A model generated the notes under the pieces. That model ran no database searches and was not told the DNA's origin. It was given only the letters and a program-made list of their open reading frames with translations. From Nymphalis io (taxonomy: Eukaryota; Arthropoda; Insecta; Lepidoptera; Nymphalidae), in assembly GCF_905147045.1 (NCBI RefSeq), contig NC_065894.1:6485501-6549500 (forward strand): a stretch of DNA of 64,000 nucleotides. The letters are read 5' to 3'. Positions 12,470 through 23,388 of this stretch are shown piece after piece. The stretch's first letter is position 1; each line of letters opens with the position of its first letter. The position numbers and the translations under genes are program-made.

Positions 12470-12590
12470 GTGAGCGATGTTGGAGTGCAGTGGTGTCAAG
12501 TGTCGTGGTAGAGGGTAAAGGCAGTTGCGTGGGCTCGCAGAACGAGTGCGACCGGTCCCCAGGTGCCGGACTGTGAACAGGCCCGGAATT
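12470..12590. promoter_or_regulatory. Compact G+C-rich island
   Basis: About 120 bp with very different composition from its flanks, including GACCGGTCCCC and GGCCCGGAATTG. A 61-codon frame beginning at GTG crosses it and runs into AT-rich DNA; I do not think it is coding. Candidate regulatory element or non-coding exon; no similarity to the repeats here. Confidence 0.3.
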
Positions 12591-14139
12591 GTAAATTTTA
12601 TAAGTTATATTAATTACAATATGCGTAAACCAATTCAATACTTTATCTCACTTGATGGCGCTGGTAGGATTTTTATTTCCTTGTGTTCATTAAAAGACGC
12701 CTTTAAATAAAAACTACAGTTGCCTTATTTTATTATAATGCTGTTTATACAAGAACGTTTTTGCATTATAATCTAGTAGATAATAAAATAATGTTATTAC
12801 GCAAACGTATGTTGTTATTTATTGATTAAACATTTATATTTACTATTATATATGTGTTTCACATATTTGTGTTCACCAGGTAGTAAGTAAAATATTTGCT
12901 GGGATATTGGTCTTGTCTAAATTAAATAATAACAAGTAGCTATTGAAGAGTTCCACCATCCACCTCCATACTCCATCATCAGATCATCTCGAAGTGTAAA
13001 ATTTTCAAATCGATACGACAATTGAGTTGAAAACGACTTTTAAGATTTGTTTACCTACTGGCTTTGTTGGTTACAAAGAAGTGAAACTAATCTAATGCAT
13101 GTAAAAATGGAGTCACTGGAAGTTACAGTACAGGAGAAACAGTTTTTTTTGTGTCAAGAGGTCTATAGGAAATTCAACTTAATAATTATCATATCCAGCA
13201 GTCAGGCAAAAACATTTCATTGGTGCCCTTCCGCTCCATAATTTGAATATAATGATTTGAGTAAACTCGCAGCACAAAGGTAGTGGAATAATTTTTAAAC
13301 CATTAATTTATTATCAATCTTATTATGAGATTACTTCGTGAAACAAATTTTTAATAAAATATTATTATGAATTTGGCGTTCCCTTAAATAGCCGCCTGGG
13401 GCAGGTAGGTACCCGCGTTTTGTCTCTATAATTCTAGTTTAAAAGCCTTTTAGATCTGAAGCTGTATATAAATATTCTCTTATAAACTCAAAAAAGTTAA
13501 GTGGCAATTCTTTTTTGTATGTAAATACTGTTGGTATAAATTATTAACTACCTACAAAGTTTGAATTTAAAAAAGAAACAATTTAAAACGTGTATTTTTT
13601 CAAATTTCAGTTATTATAAAAAATAAAATAAAATAACGATAATTAATTGAAGTTGAATGCGTCCCCGTTCAATAACATAAGCGGCTAAGCAGGAAAGTCA
13701 AATACGGTTGTTTGCGTAAACACTGGACATCAGCTGGCTTGCAATATGGAATTGCGATAAGGATATGAAACCTATTTTTAAAATACTTTAAAAATATAAT
13801 TTGCCAATTACCAAAAAACTGACATGGAACGTAAATTAAAAATAAAATAATTATATTCTCATTTCGTTTTAAATATTTCAGTATATTTCTAATTTAAAAA
13901 ATGAAAGTATGTTATTTGACGTTGCTTTTTAAATATATTAGACACGAACTGAACTAAATGAATATAATAGAAACTTGTCACAAAATTAAGTTATTTGACA
14001 CCTATTTGTAAAATTCTAGCTATTTTTGTCATATAATTATTTACTTAAAAGGATTTTATAAAGTATTTTAATGGCTCGTAAAAGCCATGAAAGTGTAGGA
14101 AAAAATCCAACTACTGTATTTCTCTTAGCTCGATATTAC
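12591..14139. other. AT-rich non-coding stretch
   Basis: No gene or repeat recognised. A short complex patch lies at 13370-13430. Confidence 0.55.
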
Positions 14140-14310
14140 AATAAATTTGGCTTACAATGAATTTCAGCTGAATATTCAGGTCAAAACCAACTACCTAGTG
14201 GTCAATTTCCATGAGGAAGTTCCTGGAAAGATATAGGCAACGAGGACCAGGTTCAAATTGATTTAGGTATTTCAACAAGAGACCATGTTGGATATTACAA
14301 ATCTTTTTAT
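14140..14310 (+). pseudogene. Complex segment, possibly a decayed coding or transposon fragment
   Basis: About 170 bp of balanced composition. One frame from about 14149 reads AYNEFQLNIQVKTNYLV and on to HEEVPGKI before a stop, and the neighbouring frames also have charged-residue stretches with single stops. I cannot place it in a protein family. It may be a transposon remnant, a gene fossil or plain unique sequence. Confidence 0.2.
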
Positions 14311-16217
14311 TTATTTAATACATTTTCGGTGGCTGATGACCACGGGTCAAGAGATTAAACAGCTGTCGCTTTTATAACCATTTATATTTATAAAACATTT
14401 ATTCCTTTGTGTAATATCTTTGAACTACATTCTTATCATAAATATTTAAGTATCAATAAATCTCTCAATATCCGGGTTTCGATTATCGATAAACATAATA
14501 TTTTCACATTATCTATCAATCTTGTAAAATAAACGAGACCTAAATTTCTATTATCTATCGTGGATAAGTATAATCATTTCTATAATAGTTCAATCGAGGT
14601 GAGTGACACTATATCGCACGTTCTTATGATTTAAGTATATAATATACCCATTTAATATTTTAATATTGATTGGTACGGGTAAATGTAACTTCTATAATCG
14701 TATTGCATTTAGAAGTCAATCGTAATAAATAAAAATCGTTATATTTTATTTATTACGACGAAAACGCGTTGCTTTTTATTGTACAGTGCAAAATCGCTTG
14801 CAACACCGAACAATGTTAATATAAAACTATGGCCTTAATAGGATAGTCCGTAAATAATTCTTTTATATGTTCAATTAAATCACTAATAAATTGCTAAATA
14901 CTCCAGAAGAGGTTAACTCAATAACTTAAAAGGGTCTCCTAAACTGATTATAATGTAGCCTAGGTTTAGCCTTTAAGGTATAGGAATAAATTTTTTTTTA
15001 ATCAAATTTATATTTTTATTTTCTGTCATTTATTTTTGATTGGGCTCAGAAAGTTTTTGCAATTTCCAAAACTTTTCACCTCATACGAAAATTAATATTT
15101 GAATAATGACTTATTGATAAAAATGAAATATGTATATTTTTTACATAATTTAATTTATGTTAAATATAAAGGTTCGTGAATTTTGACTAAGATTTATTTT
15201 TGTTGATTTACAATACGCTAATGTTTTACTATTCGTAAAACGTGGGCGTGGTGCAAACGATACTTTTAAGCTTGTCAATTTATTCAGAATCGCCGACGTC
15301 ACTTCGCGGAAATCTTCAATATATCCTCAGTTTATTTTTGAATAAGTAAAACATTATAATAAATATGTAATATTATATACTAATAAAAAGGGAAATAATT
15401 ATAGATATTATAGGTGTGGTTGAGAAATCAATAGATTTTACTGTTTTTTGTGTATGTTTATGGCACTCATCGGTAAAGTACATTTCGAATGAGATAAGTT
15501 TTATTTTCGAAGTGTCCGTATTAATAAATTCTTTCAGTGGTTCTTAGTAAGTCTTAGTAGAGTCTTTAGTGTTATGACCAACTCAAATTTTACCATGATA
15601 TTAAGGCAATGACAAAACACTAAAGTAGTATTTCCTTCTCTGATTGTCAACCGATTTTTTTATTTTGGTGATTTGGTTTTCTGTTGGTTGCCATTGACGA
15701 GATTTAGGGTGATCAATAAAAATAAAACTGGAAATGAGAATTAAAAAAAAAGTTCGAAACATGCACACAAAAAATTAATATATGTATGTATTCTTTAATT
15801 TTTCAAAAGTGAATATAGTCGAATTTCGATCAATGAGCGAGCACTTAAAATAATAATTGACAAATGTTTAAAGCATTAAATGTTGAATATGACAACATCC
15901 ACTAAAATGTTATCATACACAGCATGTAAGGTGACGCGACGTGTCTTCGATGTACGTGACTTATGTAATGCTTACATGTGGAAATGGGGACAAAGTCAAG
16001 GTCTAAATTTCACTCGGACATGTGGCCTGTGGGGAAACCCTGTCGGAGCTATTGACTAATTAAATTATTATATTATTTCATTCAATGTTATATAACATGT
16101 GAAATATTGTTTATTTATTTATTTGTGTTAATTTGGTAATCCAACAGTACACATACATTTATATTTACTTTAGTACTTATTTAGTAAATAGAACCGAAAC
16201 AGTTTGTACATATATTA
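14311..16217. other. AT-rich non-coding stretch with a small hairpin
   Basis: Nothing recognised except a 14-bp perfect hairpin with arms 14721-14734 and 14744-14757, made of CGTAATAAATAAAA and its reverse complement. Confidence 0.55.
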
Positions 16218-16319
16218 TTTATCTACGTACCGTAACCGTAACAGCCTGTGAATGTCCCACTGCTGGGCTAAAGGCCTCCTCTCCTCTTTTTGAGGAGAGG
16301 AGGCCTTTTTATCTACGTG
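16218..16319 (-). repeat. 5'-truncated SINE family B with foldback end and target-site duplication
   Basis: The 11-bp sequence TTTATCTACGT occurs at 16218-16228 and again near 16308-16318, bracketing a very short element. Inside is the 3' end of family B on the minus strand (ACAGCCTGTGAATGTCCCAC, then GGGCTAAAGGCC). This is followed by a perfect 17-bp inverted copy of its own innermost part: arms 16270-16286 and 16292-16308, 5-nt loop. It fits a truncated insertion in which the new strand snapped back and copied itself before joining. Confidence 0.85.
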
Positions 16320-17163
16320 TCTAAAGTAATTCATATTATTAGAAAACAGTGATATAACTAATTAAATAATATAAAATCTATAACGCATTTATTCCGTTTA
16401 AAATCTATATGTATCTGTATTTTTTGTCATATTTTATTCCATACATTGCGTTAAAGAATATTTGTTCTTCTTTTAAGAATTTATATAATATAATTTACTT
16501 CGAACAATATAGCTATCAAGATTGTCGAAGAGGAGATGAATGCTATAAACATCAGTTACATGGTGTAACGACGTTACCAACGCGTTAATAAAATACTACC
16601 GACCACTAAATCAAGAGCGAAAGCAAAAAGTGACTACGGTACATGACCAGTGACGTCTAAATAAGGCGACGAATGTACTTGAAAAAAGGTTCAGACATAA
16701 AGGTTTTTGTTATTTGTTATTTGGTTCAGTATAAATTCAATTATAAGAATAAATTTGTTCTCTTGTATTGTCGCTACTTCTCTTTTTCTCGATTTAAAGC
16801 TCTTTGTGTGATAAACGTAGAGTAAATAAAAGACACACTATGTTGAACTGATTAGGTTTTTATAGAATGAATTAAAAAATACCGTTATTTACTTTTTTTT
16901 TTGCTTTACATAAATAACTATTTCTTAATGTTTAATATATAAATGAAAAGTTATAAAAACATTAGTATCTTCTTATCTTTTTAATAAATTTAAGCATGAA
17001 ATATGAGGTCCTTATGGTAAGTTGTTACTTTAAACCATATGACGTATAAGTCACTCTTCACATCGCCAATTCGCCTACAAGGGGATTTTAATTATTATGT
17101 GTTTTATGCCTGTAATTCAACTGTATTTTTCATCCCTTAAACTGAAAATAGAAAAACTAATTA
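16320..17163. other. AT-rich non-coding stretch
   Basis: Nothing recognised. Confidence 0.6.
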
Positions 17164-17468
17164 TTTTTTTTTTTTTTATAGAATAGGAAGGTGGACGAGC
17201 ATATGGGCCACCTGATGGTAAGTGGTCACCAAACGCCCTTAGACATTGGCATTCTAAGAAATGTCAACCATCGCTTATAGCCAATGCGCCACCAACCTTG
17301 GGAACTAAGATTTTATGTCCCTTGTGCCTGTAATTACACTGGCTCACTCACCCTTCAAACCGGAACACAACAATATCAAGTATTGCTGTTTTGCGGTAGA
17401 ATATCTGATGAGTGGGTGGTACCTACCCAGACGAGCTTGCACAAAGCCCTACCACCAGTAGGGCTTAA
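17164..17468 (-). repeat. SINE family A, near full-length
   Basis: Reading on the minus strand it starts with an AGCCCTACTGGTGGTAGGGC end that can fold on itself. The body follows and ends CCTATTCTATA plus an A-rich tail, seen as a T-run at 17164-17178 on the + strand. It shares a deletion near the TGGCGCATTG block with the 25.1-kb copy, so those two belong to one subfamily. A 62-codon + strand frame over it recurs in the other copies and is a repeat by-product. Confidence 0.85.
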
Positions 17469-17590
17469 TTGATTATCTCTTAATTATCGATGTTTGACAG
17501 TAGAATAATACATATGAGTGGGTGGTATCCAGCCTGACGGGCCTACAGAAAGTCCTACCACCGGAAATTATTATTCTTAACATTTTTTTT
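17469..17590. repeat. Small family A fragment
   Basis: About 17515-17567 repeats the end region of family A (GTGGGTGGTA, then CCTGACGGGCCTACA and CCTACCACCGG) in diverged form next to the larger copy. It may be a remnant of an older insertion. Confidence 0.6.
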
Positions 17591-19526
17591 ATTCTGACAT
17601 TGATTGAAAGGTCGTTACAGTATTGCATACCTTTCATCAATACGATTTAGATTTAAAACTATTGTGTGGTTAGGTAATTTATGTGAACAATTAAAAGTTA
17701 CCAAAATATTACATCATTCTATTTAAAAAAAAACACGTATATCTGAAGCCACTCCTCTCGTACCGGTTTCGAAGCAGACGTTATTTTGTTGCGAGAATCG
17801 GCGCCAATTAATTTCCCGCCATTAAGTTGAATAAAGTTTTTAATAATTAAACTTAGTTAATGAAATTCGAATAACAGCACCTATATTGTACTCGTGATGA
17901 GTTGTAATAATGAAACGTGCTTTGATAAATTAATTATAAGATTAAAAAGTATTTAAGCACAAATGAAAAACAAATATAACACACCACATTTATATATAGG
18001 GACAACGTGAACAGTAAAGTTTTACAGATAGAACTATATATACTTTAACATCTGTAAACAACTGACCACACTTGTATTGTACATAAGAAACATTTGCAAT
18101 AAAAATTAACAAGGTACAAGAAAAATCCACAATACTTAAAAAAGTGAAATGTAAACTCTAAAATCATTAACGAAGTCGCGGTTTAATAATAGTATTTATA
18201 AAAATCTTGATTCTATTCATAGGGATTTAGTAATAAAATATGAGTGAGGCATGCATTATTTTCACAATGTCAGTATTGTTAAAGTGAATGATTTGCCTCT
18301 TTTATTACAAACTTTTAATACATTGCTTACGTAGCTTTATTAGATAAGATCTATGCCACGTAGTACGCAATGGACGGGAGGCTATTATTAAGGTTTGGAA
18401 TAAGAATGGAGTCGGTAACTAAGAACGAGAGGGAGAATAGTCGAAGACACTTCAAAGTAATAAATTAGAAAATCTAGAAAAAGTATATTTTTAAATATAC
18501 TTGTATGTATATATTGTAAGGTGGTTTATATTTATATAATATAATCTGATTTTTCCTTTTTTGAAATCATATCCTTTTTCATCTTAATTTGAGTAGAATT
18601 ACATTGAGAAATGAGGTTGACTGGCCGTGTAACGCGGGTCATCATTATCATTGCAATATCTATATATATCTCCTTCTTTATACATATGAAATATTGAAAC
18701 TTTTAATATATTTTTAACGATTAATCTTAACACCTATTATTATGTTCTAAATAACTTCATGCAAAATGCGAGTTGCAAAATCCTCTGTCTGCTCGAACAA
18801 TGTTGCTATACAACTTCTGCGCTTATTGCGAATGCAATTTAGTTGGTAATTGTTAAGGATAAATATAGTCAAGTAGGGACCAGTTTGCATTAAACGAGAT
18901 AGCCCTTGTTTAATAAATCATTTACATGAGCTCGCTTTGCATAGGATAATTTTAGTTCGTGATTATATTGTTTATATAAGTCGACAGCTTAATAATATGG
19001 ATAACCTATTAAATGGCCTTGTCCATCTAAAAATTGGAGTTCCTTGACTAATGGTGCTATTAGTAACTAGAACATTACATTTTTGGCATGAAGTAACTAT
19101 ATAATTTTTGTTAGTTTATAAGATAGCTTTGAGATTTTCACATTTCAGACTTAAATATCGTATGAGACGACGAGTGAGTTTAGTTAAATATATACAGATA
19201 TTTACATTTTATTTTAGACATTGTATATTCTTCAAATTAACCTTAAATATAGTTACAATTCATAATCTGTATATATAGATTAGAGAAATGGCGTTCTTTC
19301 AAATTTATTTAAGCTTTGATGTCAATATGACATCAGTATAACATATTATTATTATTATGTGTTATACATTCGTAAATGAGAACGAGACACTCGTCTGAAA
19401 TCTAAATGTGTATATTTCTTAAAAATAAATCGTCATTGGGTTGAAGAGATGGAAAAAATAAAAACAATATACCGAATATCTGCAGTCTTGAAAAACTGAA
19501 AGAGGACAAAATAACTTTTGCCTTTG
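17591..19526. other. AT-rich non-coding stretch
   Basis: No gene seen. A more complex patch at 18350-18440 has no recognised identity. Confidence 0.55.
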
Positions 19527-19577
19527 AGAAATGAGGCTTTATTCCAGCAGTGGGACTTTCACTGGCTGTTACTTTAC
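19527..19577 (+). repeat. SINE family B 3'-end fragment
   Basis: Short match to the last 50 bp of family B: GAGGCTTTATTCCAGCAGTG, then TGGCTGTTACT, followed by an A-run. Severely 5'-truncated. Confidence 0.65.
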
Positions 19578-20084
19578 ATAAAAAAAAATAGATCTTTATA
19601 TTATAAATTTCTTGCGTAAAAGAATAACTTTATATGGGTATTTTTTGTTTTACGTCATTAAACTTTTAAGTTATTCATTCGGTTCTTATCATAAGATTTT
19701 TCTGTATGTGGATTCGTCATAAATTGTAGATATTAATACATAATAATAAGCTACTATATAAACTACCATCAAGAACAATAAGAGCAAAAAAGGTATTTAC
19801 ATATCAGATCTAAGAGATTAATCCATTCCATTTTTTATTATGTTGACATTTTCCCAATATAATTAAGGATTCTGTATTTCATGGTTCCGTTGTGGAATTG
19901 TTAAAAAAAACACATCCTTGAATTTTAAACTTCTTTTATTTCATATATGTTTGTGATTGATGAGCTTCGAGACGTCAATGGCTATGGGAGTTGTTTATTA
20001 AAAAATAATCTTGTCTAGACGCAGTATTATTACAGAACCCGTGTAGTGTAAAGTTAGTTCGTACGTAATCGATTTACTTTTTTT
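19578..20084. other. AT-rich non-coding stretch
   Basis: Nothing recognised. Confidence 0.55.
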
Positions 20085-20205
20085 TTCGTTGGATTTTTCT
20101 TTTTTACGGCGCACTGGGTGAGGCAGACTTGCGGGCGTTACGGACAGCAAACCTGTTTTGAAAAGAATCAGCTAAGTTTTGCCGCCTCGGCCACGAATAC
20201 CTATA
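20085..20205. promoter_or_regulatory. G+C-rich island
   Basis: Complex sequence including GGCGCACTGGGTGAGGCAG and CCGCCTCGGCCACG between T-rich and AT-rich flanks. No open frame. Candidate regulatory element by composition only. Confidence 0.3.
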
Positions 20206-21141
20206 CATATGTATATATGACGATACGTAAATTTATTTTTTAAGCTGTGCAATGAGTTTTCGTGCTTAGAATTTTAAAAATGTGAGCATATTAACATCCC
20301 ATCGATTTTCTTTCGTCTCTAATGTAAAATGTGCTTGTAAAAGCTGTTACTCTTAACCACCTTCTGTATGCAGTATTTTTTTAATCTTCAAATTGAATAT
20401 TTAACTTGACCTCAAATGTTAAAAAGACTGAGCTGATTAATATCAATCTTTAATTTGAAAATGAAGAGGGCATTAAAAAGTTTATGACTAAGATATGCAT
20501 TCGTATTTCCAAGATACAATCGACCATCTTCTAAGAAAATTATTACTGACGTTAAGTATGATCTTTTTTAAGGCTAATTCATGGTTCAGAAAAAACGTGA
20601 CTAGCGTGCCATTATGTAATAAGTAAGTATATGTAATTTTATATGCAATATCGAGGTGTATGCGAAGTATTAGTTATGCATTACGATTATATTGCATGAC
20701 CGATTTATTTCTCAGTTCATAGGTGATTGATCCAGTTAGTATATACGAAAGCATATAACATACAAGTTACATTTTCAATACTTAACTTTTATTGAAAATT
20801 TACATACTAATTGACCTCACTATTCTGCTTATCGAAATCAAAATAATTAATTTTATTTTAATTAGACTTGTAATTGATCAATGTCAACCGGTGACTTTTC
20901 CGGTTCTTTTTCCGATTTTGTCCGATTTTAAAACCGAATTTTGATCGGCGTTTCCGTTTAATGTTTCACATGGTAATAGTTATCACGAGTATCGAAATGA
21001 ATAAAAAATTAAGTTGTCAATGCAACAATAACGTTGTAATGTAATAAATAATAATAGTTGTAACGTTAAAATACTCAATTTATTTAACCTATAAAAGGTG
21101 ACGAAATTTGTAATTTTTTAATAAAAAAATTTGATTTGCCA
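20206..21141. other. AT-rich stretch with a CCGATTTT-repeat patch
   Basis: Mostly featureless. At 20885-20957 AACCGGTG is followed by TTCCGGTTC and by TCCGATTTT at 20911 and 20921, then AAACCGAATTTTGATCGG. This makes a small, internally repetitive C+G-richer patch. No gene seen. Confidence 0.5.
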
Positions 21142-21474
21142 TATCAACTATTCTTGTAACAGCCTGTTAATGTCCCACTGCTAGGCTAAGGCCTCCTCTC
21201 CCTTTTGATGAGAAGGTTTGGAGCTTTTTTCACCACGCTGCTCCAATGCGGGTTGGTAGAATACACATGTGGCATAATTTCAATGAAATTAGACACATGC
21301 AGGTTTCCTCACGATGTTTTCCTTCACCATCAAGCACGAGATGAATTATAATCACAAATTAAGCACATGAAAATTCAGTGGTGCTTGCCCGGGTTTGAAC
21401 CCATGATCGTCGGTTAAGATTTACGTGTTCTAACCACTAGGCCATCTCGGCTATCAATCTATCTATCAACTATT
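21142..21474 (-). repeat. SINE family B, full-length with target-site duplication
   Basis: TATCAACTATT is present at 21142-21152 and 21464-21474. Between them, on the minus strand, is the complete family B element. It has a tRNA-like head with A box (CTAGTGGTTAGAAC) and B box (GGGTTCAAACCCG-like), the body with CATGTGCTTAATTTGTGATT and CGTGAGGAAACC blocks, and the GGGACATTAACAGGCTGTTAC end. A few substitutions separate it from the 58-kb copy. Confidence 0.92.
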
Positions 21475-21721
21475 AATTCCGTAATATATACATAACTCGA
21501 TAAAAACCATAAATCCAAAGATATATTATATTACAAATTCACGTGTTTTACATGGTATGTTTAATTGTATATAGTAACCGAAAAAGACAAGTGTTTAGAA
21601 GCAATTACATAATACTGCCACATCGTACTATATAATAATATGAAATAAAAATAAAAAAAACTGCGGCTATTGTTTTTACGTACATATGTGAAATATTCCT
21701 TAAATCATCTTGAAATTAAGA
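21475..21721. other. AT-rich non-coding stretch
   Basis: Nothing recognised. Confidence 0.55.
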
Positions 21722-21866
21722 CGTTATGTCCCTTGTGCCTGAAGTTACACTGGCTCACTCGCCCTTCCAATCGGAACACAATAGTACTAAATATTGCTGA
21801 TTGTCCATAAAATATGTGATGAGTGGGTGGTACTTACTCAGACGGTCTTGCACAAAGCCCTACGAC
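21722..21866 (-). repeat. SINE family A, partial diverged copy
   Basis: Carries the block running from ATGTCCCTTGTGCCTG through GGAACACAATA and GTGGGTGGTAC to GCACAAAGCCCTACGACC. The A-tail half is absent. Confidence 0.75.
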
Positions 21867-22636
21867 CAAATATAATTGACATTTCAAACGAATGTTATTT
21901 CAATAAATATATTTGTAGCATTTGATCTAAACCCATATATAATTAATATATAACATTATTATTTGTTGGTGTGAAAACAAAAGCCGTCTAGACCCGGAAC
22001 ATTGTTTGTCCATCACGCTCTTGGCCAGTTTCATATTATTATTGTTTCCTATTAGCTTATAAGAATCGTACGCGGTCATAAAGTTGTTTGGACTTCCTTA
22101 TCCCAACGTTGGTATTCGCTTTGCAAACCTGATACACAAGGAAACATTTACTGCAAGCAAGGAATGCTTCTATGTACTATAAAATTGCTTATTTATTTCT
22201 TTCTAATCTCCTGTCTTTTTTACTTTTTATGGAAAGTTGTCAAATGTATTTATAAAATCGATTTAGCACATTACAAATTATTAATGAAAAACGCTGCACT
22301 TAAAAAAAATAGCTTGTTATAATTAAATAATAGTATAATATACGTTTGTAACTAATATTGATATAAAAAAATAACTAAAATAAAATTAATAAAGACAAAT
22401 TAATTGATATAGCTACAATGGCACGACCGGTTCGATATTTATTGTATTATTTAACAGCACAGCCAAGGGAACAAAAGGAATATATAAAATTAAATGCTTG
22501 CTTATTCTCGCGGCTTCGGTATAAGCTGATTTTTTCTTGCCTCAATCCCTCAGAATCGTTATAATGCTTAAATTTTTAGAATAAAAATATGAAAGATTTA
22601 ATACTAGAGCTGATTTAGGTTACAAATTTAGTAGTT
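21867..22636. other. AT-rich non-coding stretch
   Basis: No gene seen. A modestly complex patch at 21975-22140 has no identity I recognise. Confidence 0.5.
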
Positions 22637-22930
22637 TACTGGTGGTAGGGCTTTGTGCAAGCTCGTCTGGGTAGGTACCACCAACTCATCAGATATTCTA
22701 CCGCAAAACAGCTGTACTTGGTATTGTTGTGTTCCGGTTTGAAGGATGAGTGAGCCAGTGTAATTACAGGCACAAGGGACATAAAATCTTAGTTCCCAAG
22801 GTTGGTGGCGCATTGGTGATGTAAGCGATGGTTGACATTTCTTACAATGCCAATGTCTAAGCGCGTTGGTGACCACTTACCATCAGGTGGTCCATATGCT
22901 CGTCCGCCTTCCTATTCTATAAAAAAAAAG
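22637..22930 (-). repeat. SINE family A, near full-length
   Basis: Family A body in the same orientation as the 25.1-kb copy as written, from CTGGTGGTAGGGCTTTGTGC to CCTTCCTATTCTATA plus an A-run. It retains the GATGTAAGCGATGG segment that the 17.2- and 25.1-kb copies have lost. Its end overlaps a tandem duplication with the following flank. The 82-codon minus frame across it is a repeat by-product. The strand label follows the convention used for the 17.2-kb copy, whose tail lies on the opposite side. Confidence 0.8.
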
Positions 22931-23114
22931 TATATGCAATAAATGGACATTGTTTAATACAAAAGCAGTCAGGTCTTTACACACAATGTCTAAGCGCGTT
23001 GGTGACCACTTACCATCAGGTGGTCCATATGCTCGTCCGCCTTCCTATTCTATAAAAAAAGTATATGCAATAAATGGACATTGTTTAATTCTAAAGCAGT
23101 CAGGTCTTTACACT
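22851..23114. repeat. Tandem duplication of SINE end plus flank (about 132-bp unit)
   Basis: The unit starts CAATGTCTAAGCGCG at 22851 and again at 22984. It covers the last 80 bp of the family A element, its A-run and about 50 bp of flank including TATATGCAATAAATGG and AGCAGTCAGGTC. The copies differ by two A-run bases and a few changes near the end, so the event is recent. It arose after the SINE inserted, or by insertion of a read-through transcript. Confidence 0.9.
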
Positions 23115-23299
23115 CAGTCATTCAAGTTTTATATCAAATATTTTCGATAGAAACCATGATGTGAAACTATGATGTAGTTGAAATTAAATAGTTAATATTT
23201 AAAATCATTCGTATTCATCCATTCAATCAATATATAATCTGAATTACATTTACATACAGAAACGTATATTGTTTATTAATTAAAAGATTGAACACTTCC
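23115..23299. other. AT-rich non-coding stretch
   Basis: Nothing recognised. Confidence 0.5.
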
Positions 23300-23388
23300 T
23301 TTAAGTCATACAAAGTCACAGTTTTTCCTCAAATCGTATTAGCTTATTAATACGATTGGAGGAAAAACTGTGACGTGTGTAATTTAAG
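23300..23388. ncRNA. Candidate pri-miRNA-like hairpin
   Basis: Arms 23315-23340 and 23349-23374 pair over 26 bp with one mismatch around an 8-nt loop (AGCTTATT). Outside a small 3x2 internal loop, 23300-23311 and 23377-23388 pair over a further 12 positions with one mismatch and three G-U pairs. That gives a lower stem, an upper stem and a small terminal loop, the layout Drosha and Dicer recognise. The arm (GTCACAGTTTTTCCTC) matches no miRNA I remember. Alternatives are a foldback transposon remnant or a template-switch palindrome. The strand is not determined: both strands fold. No expression evidence. Confidence 0.35.
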
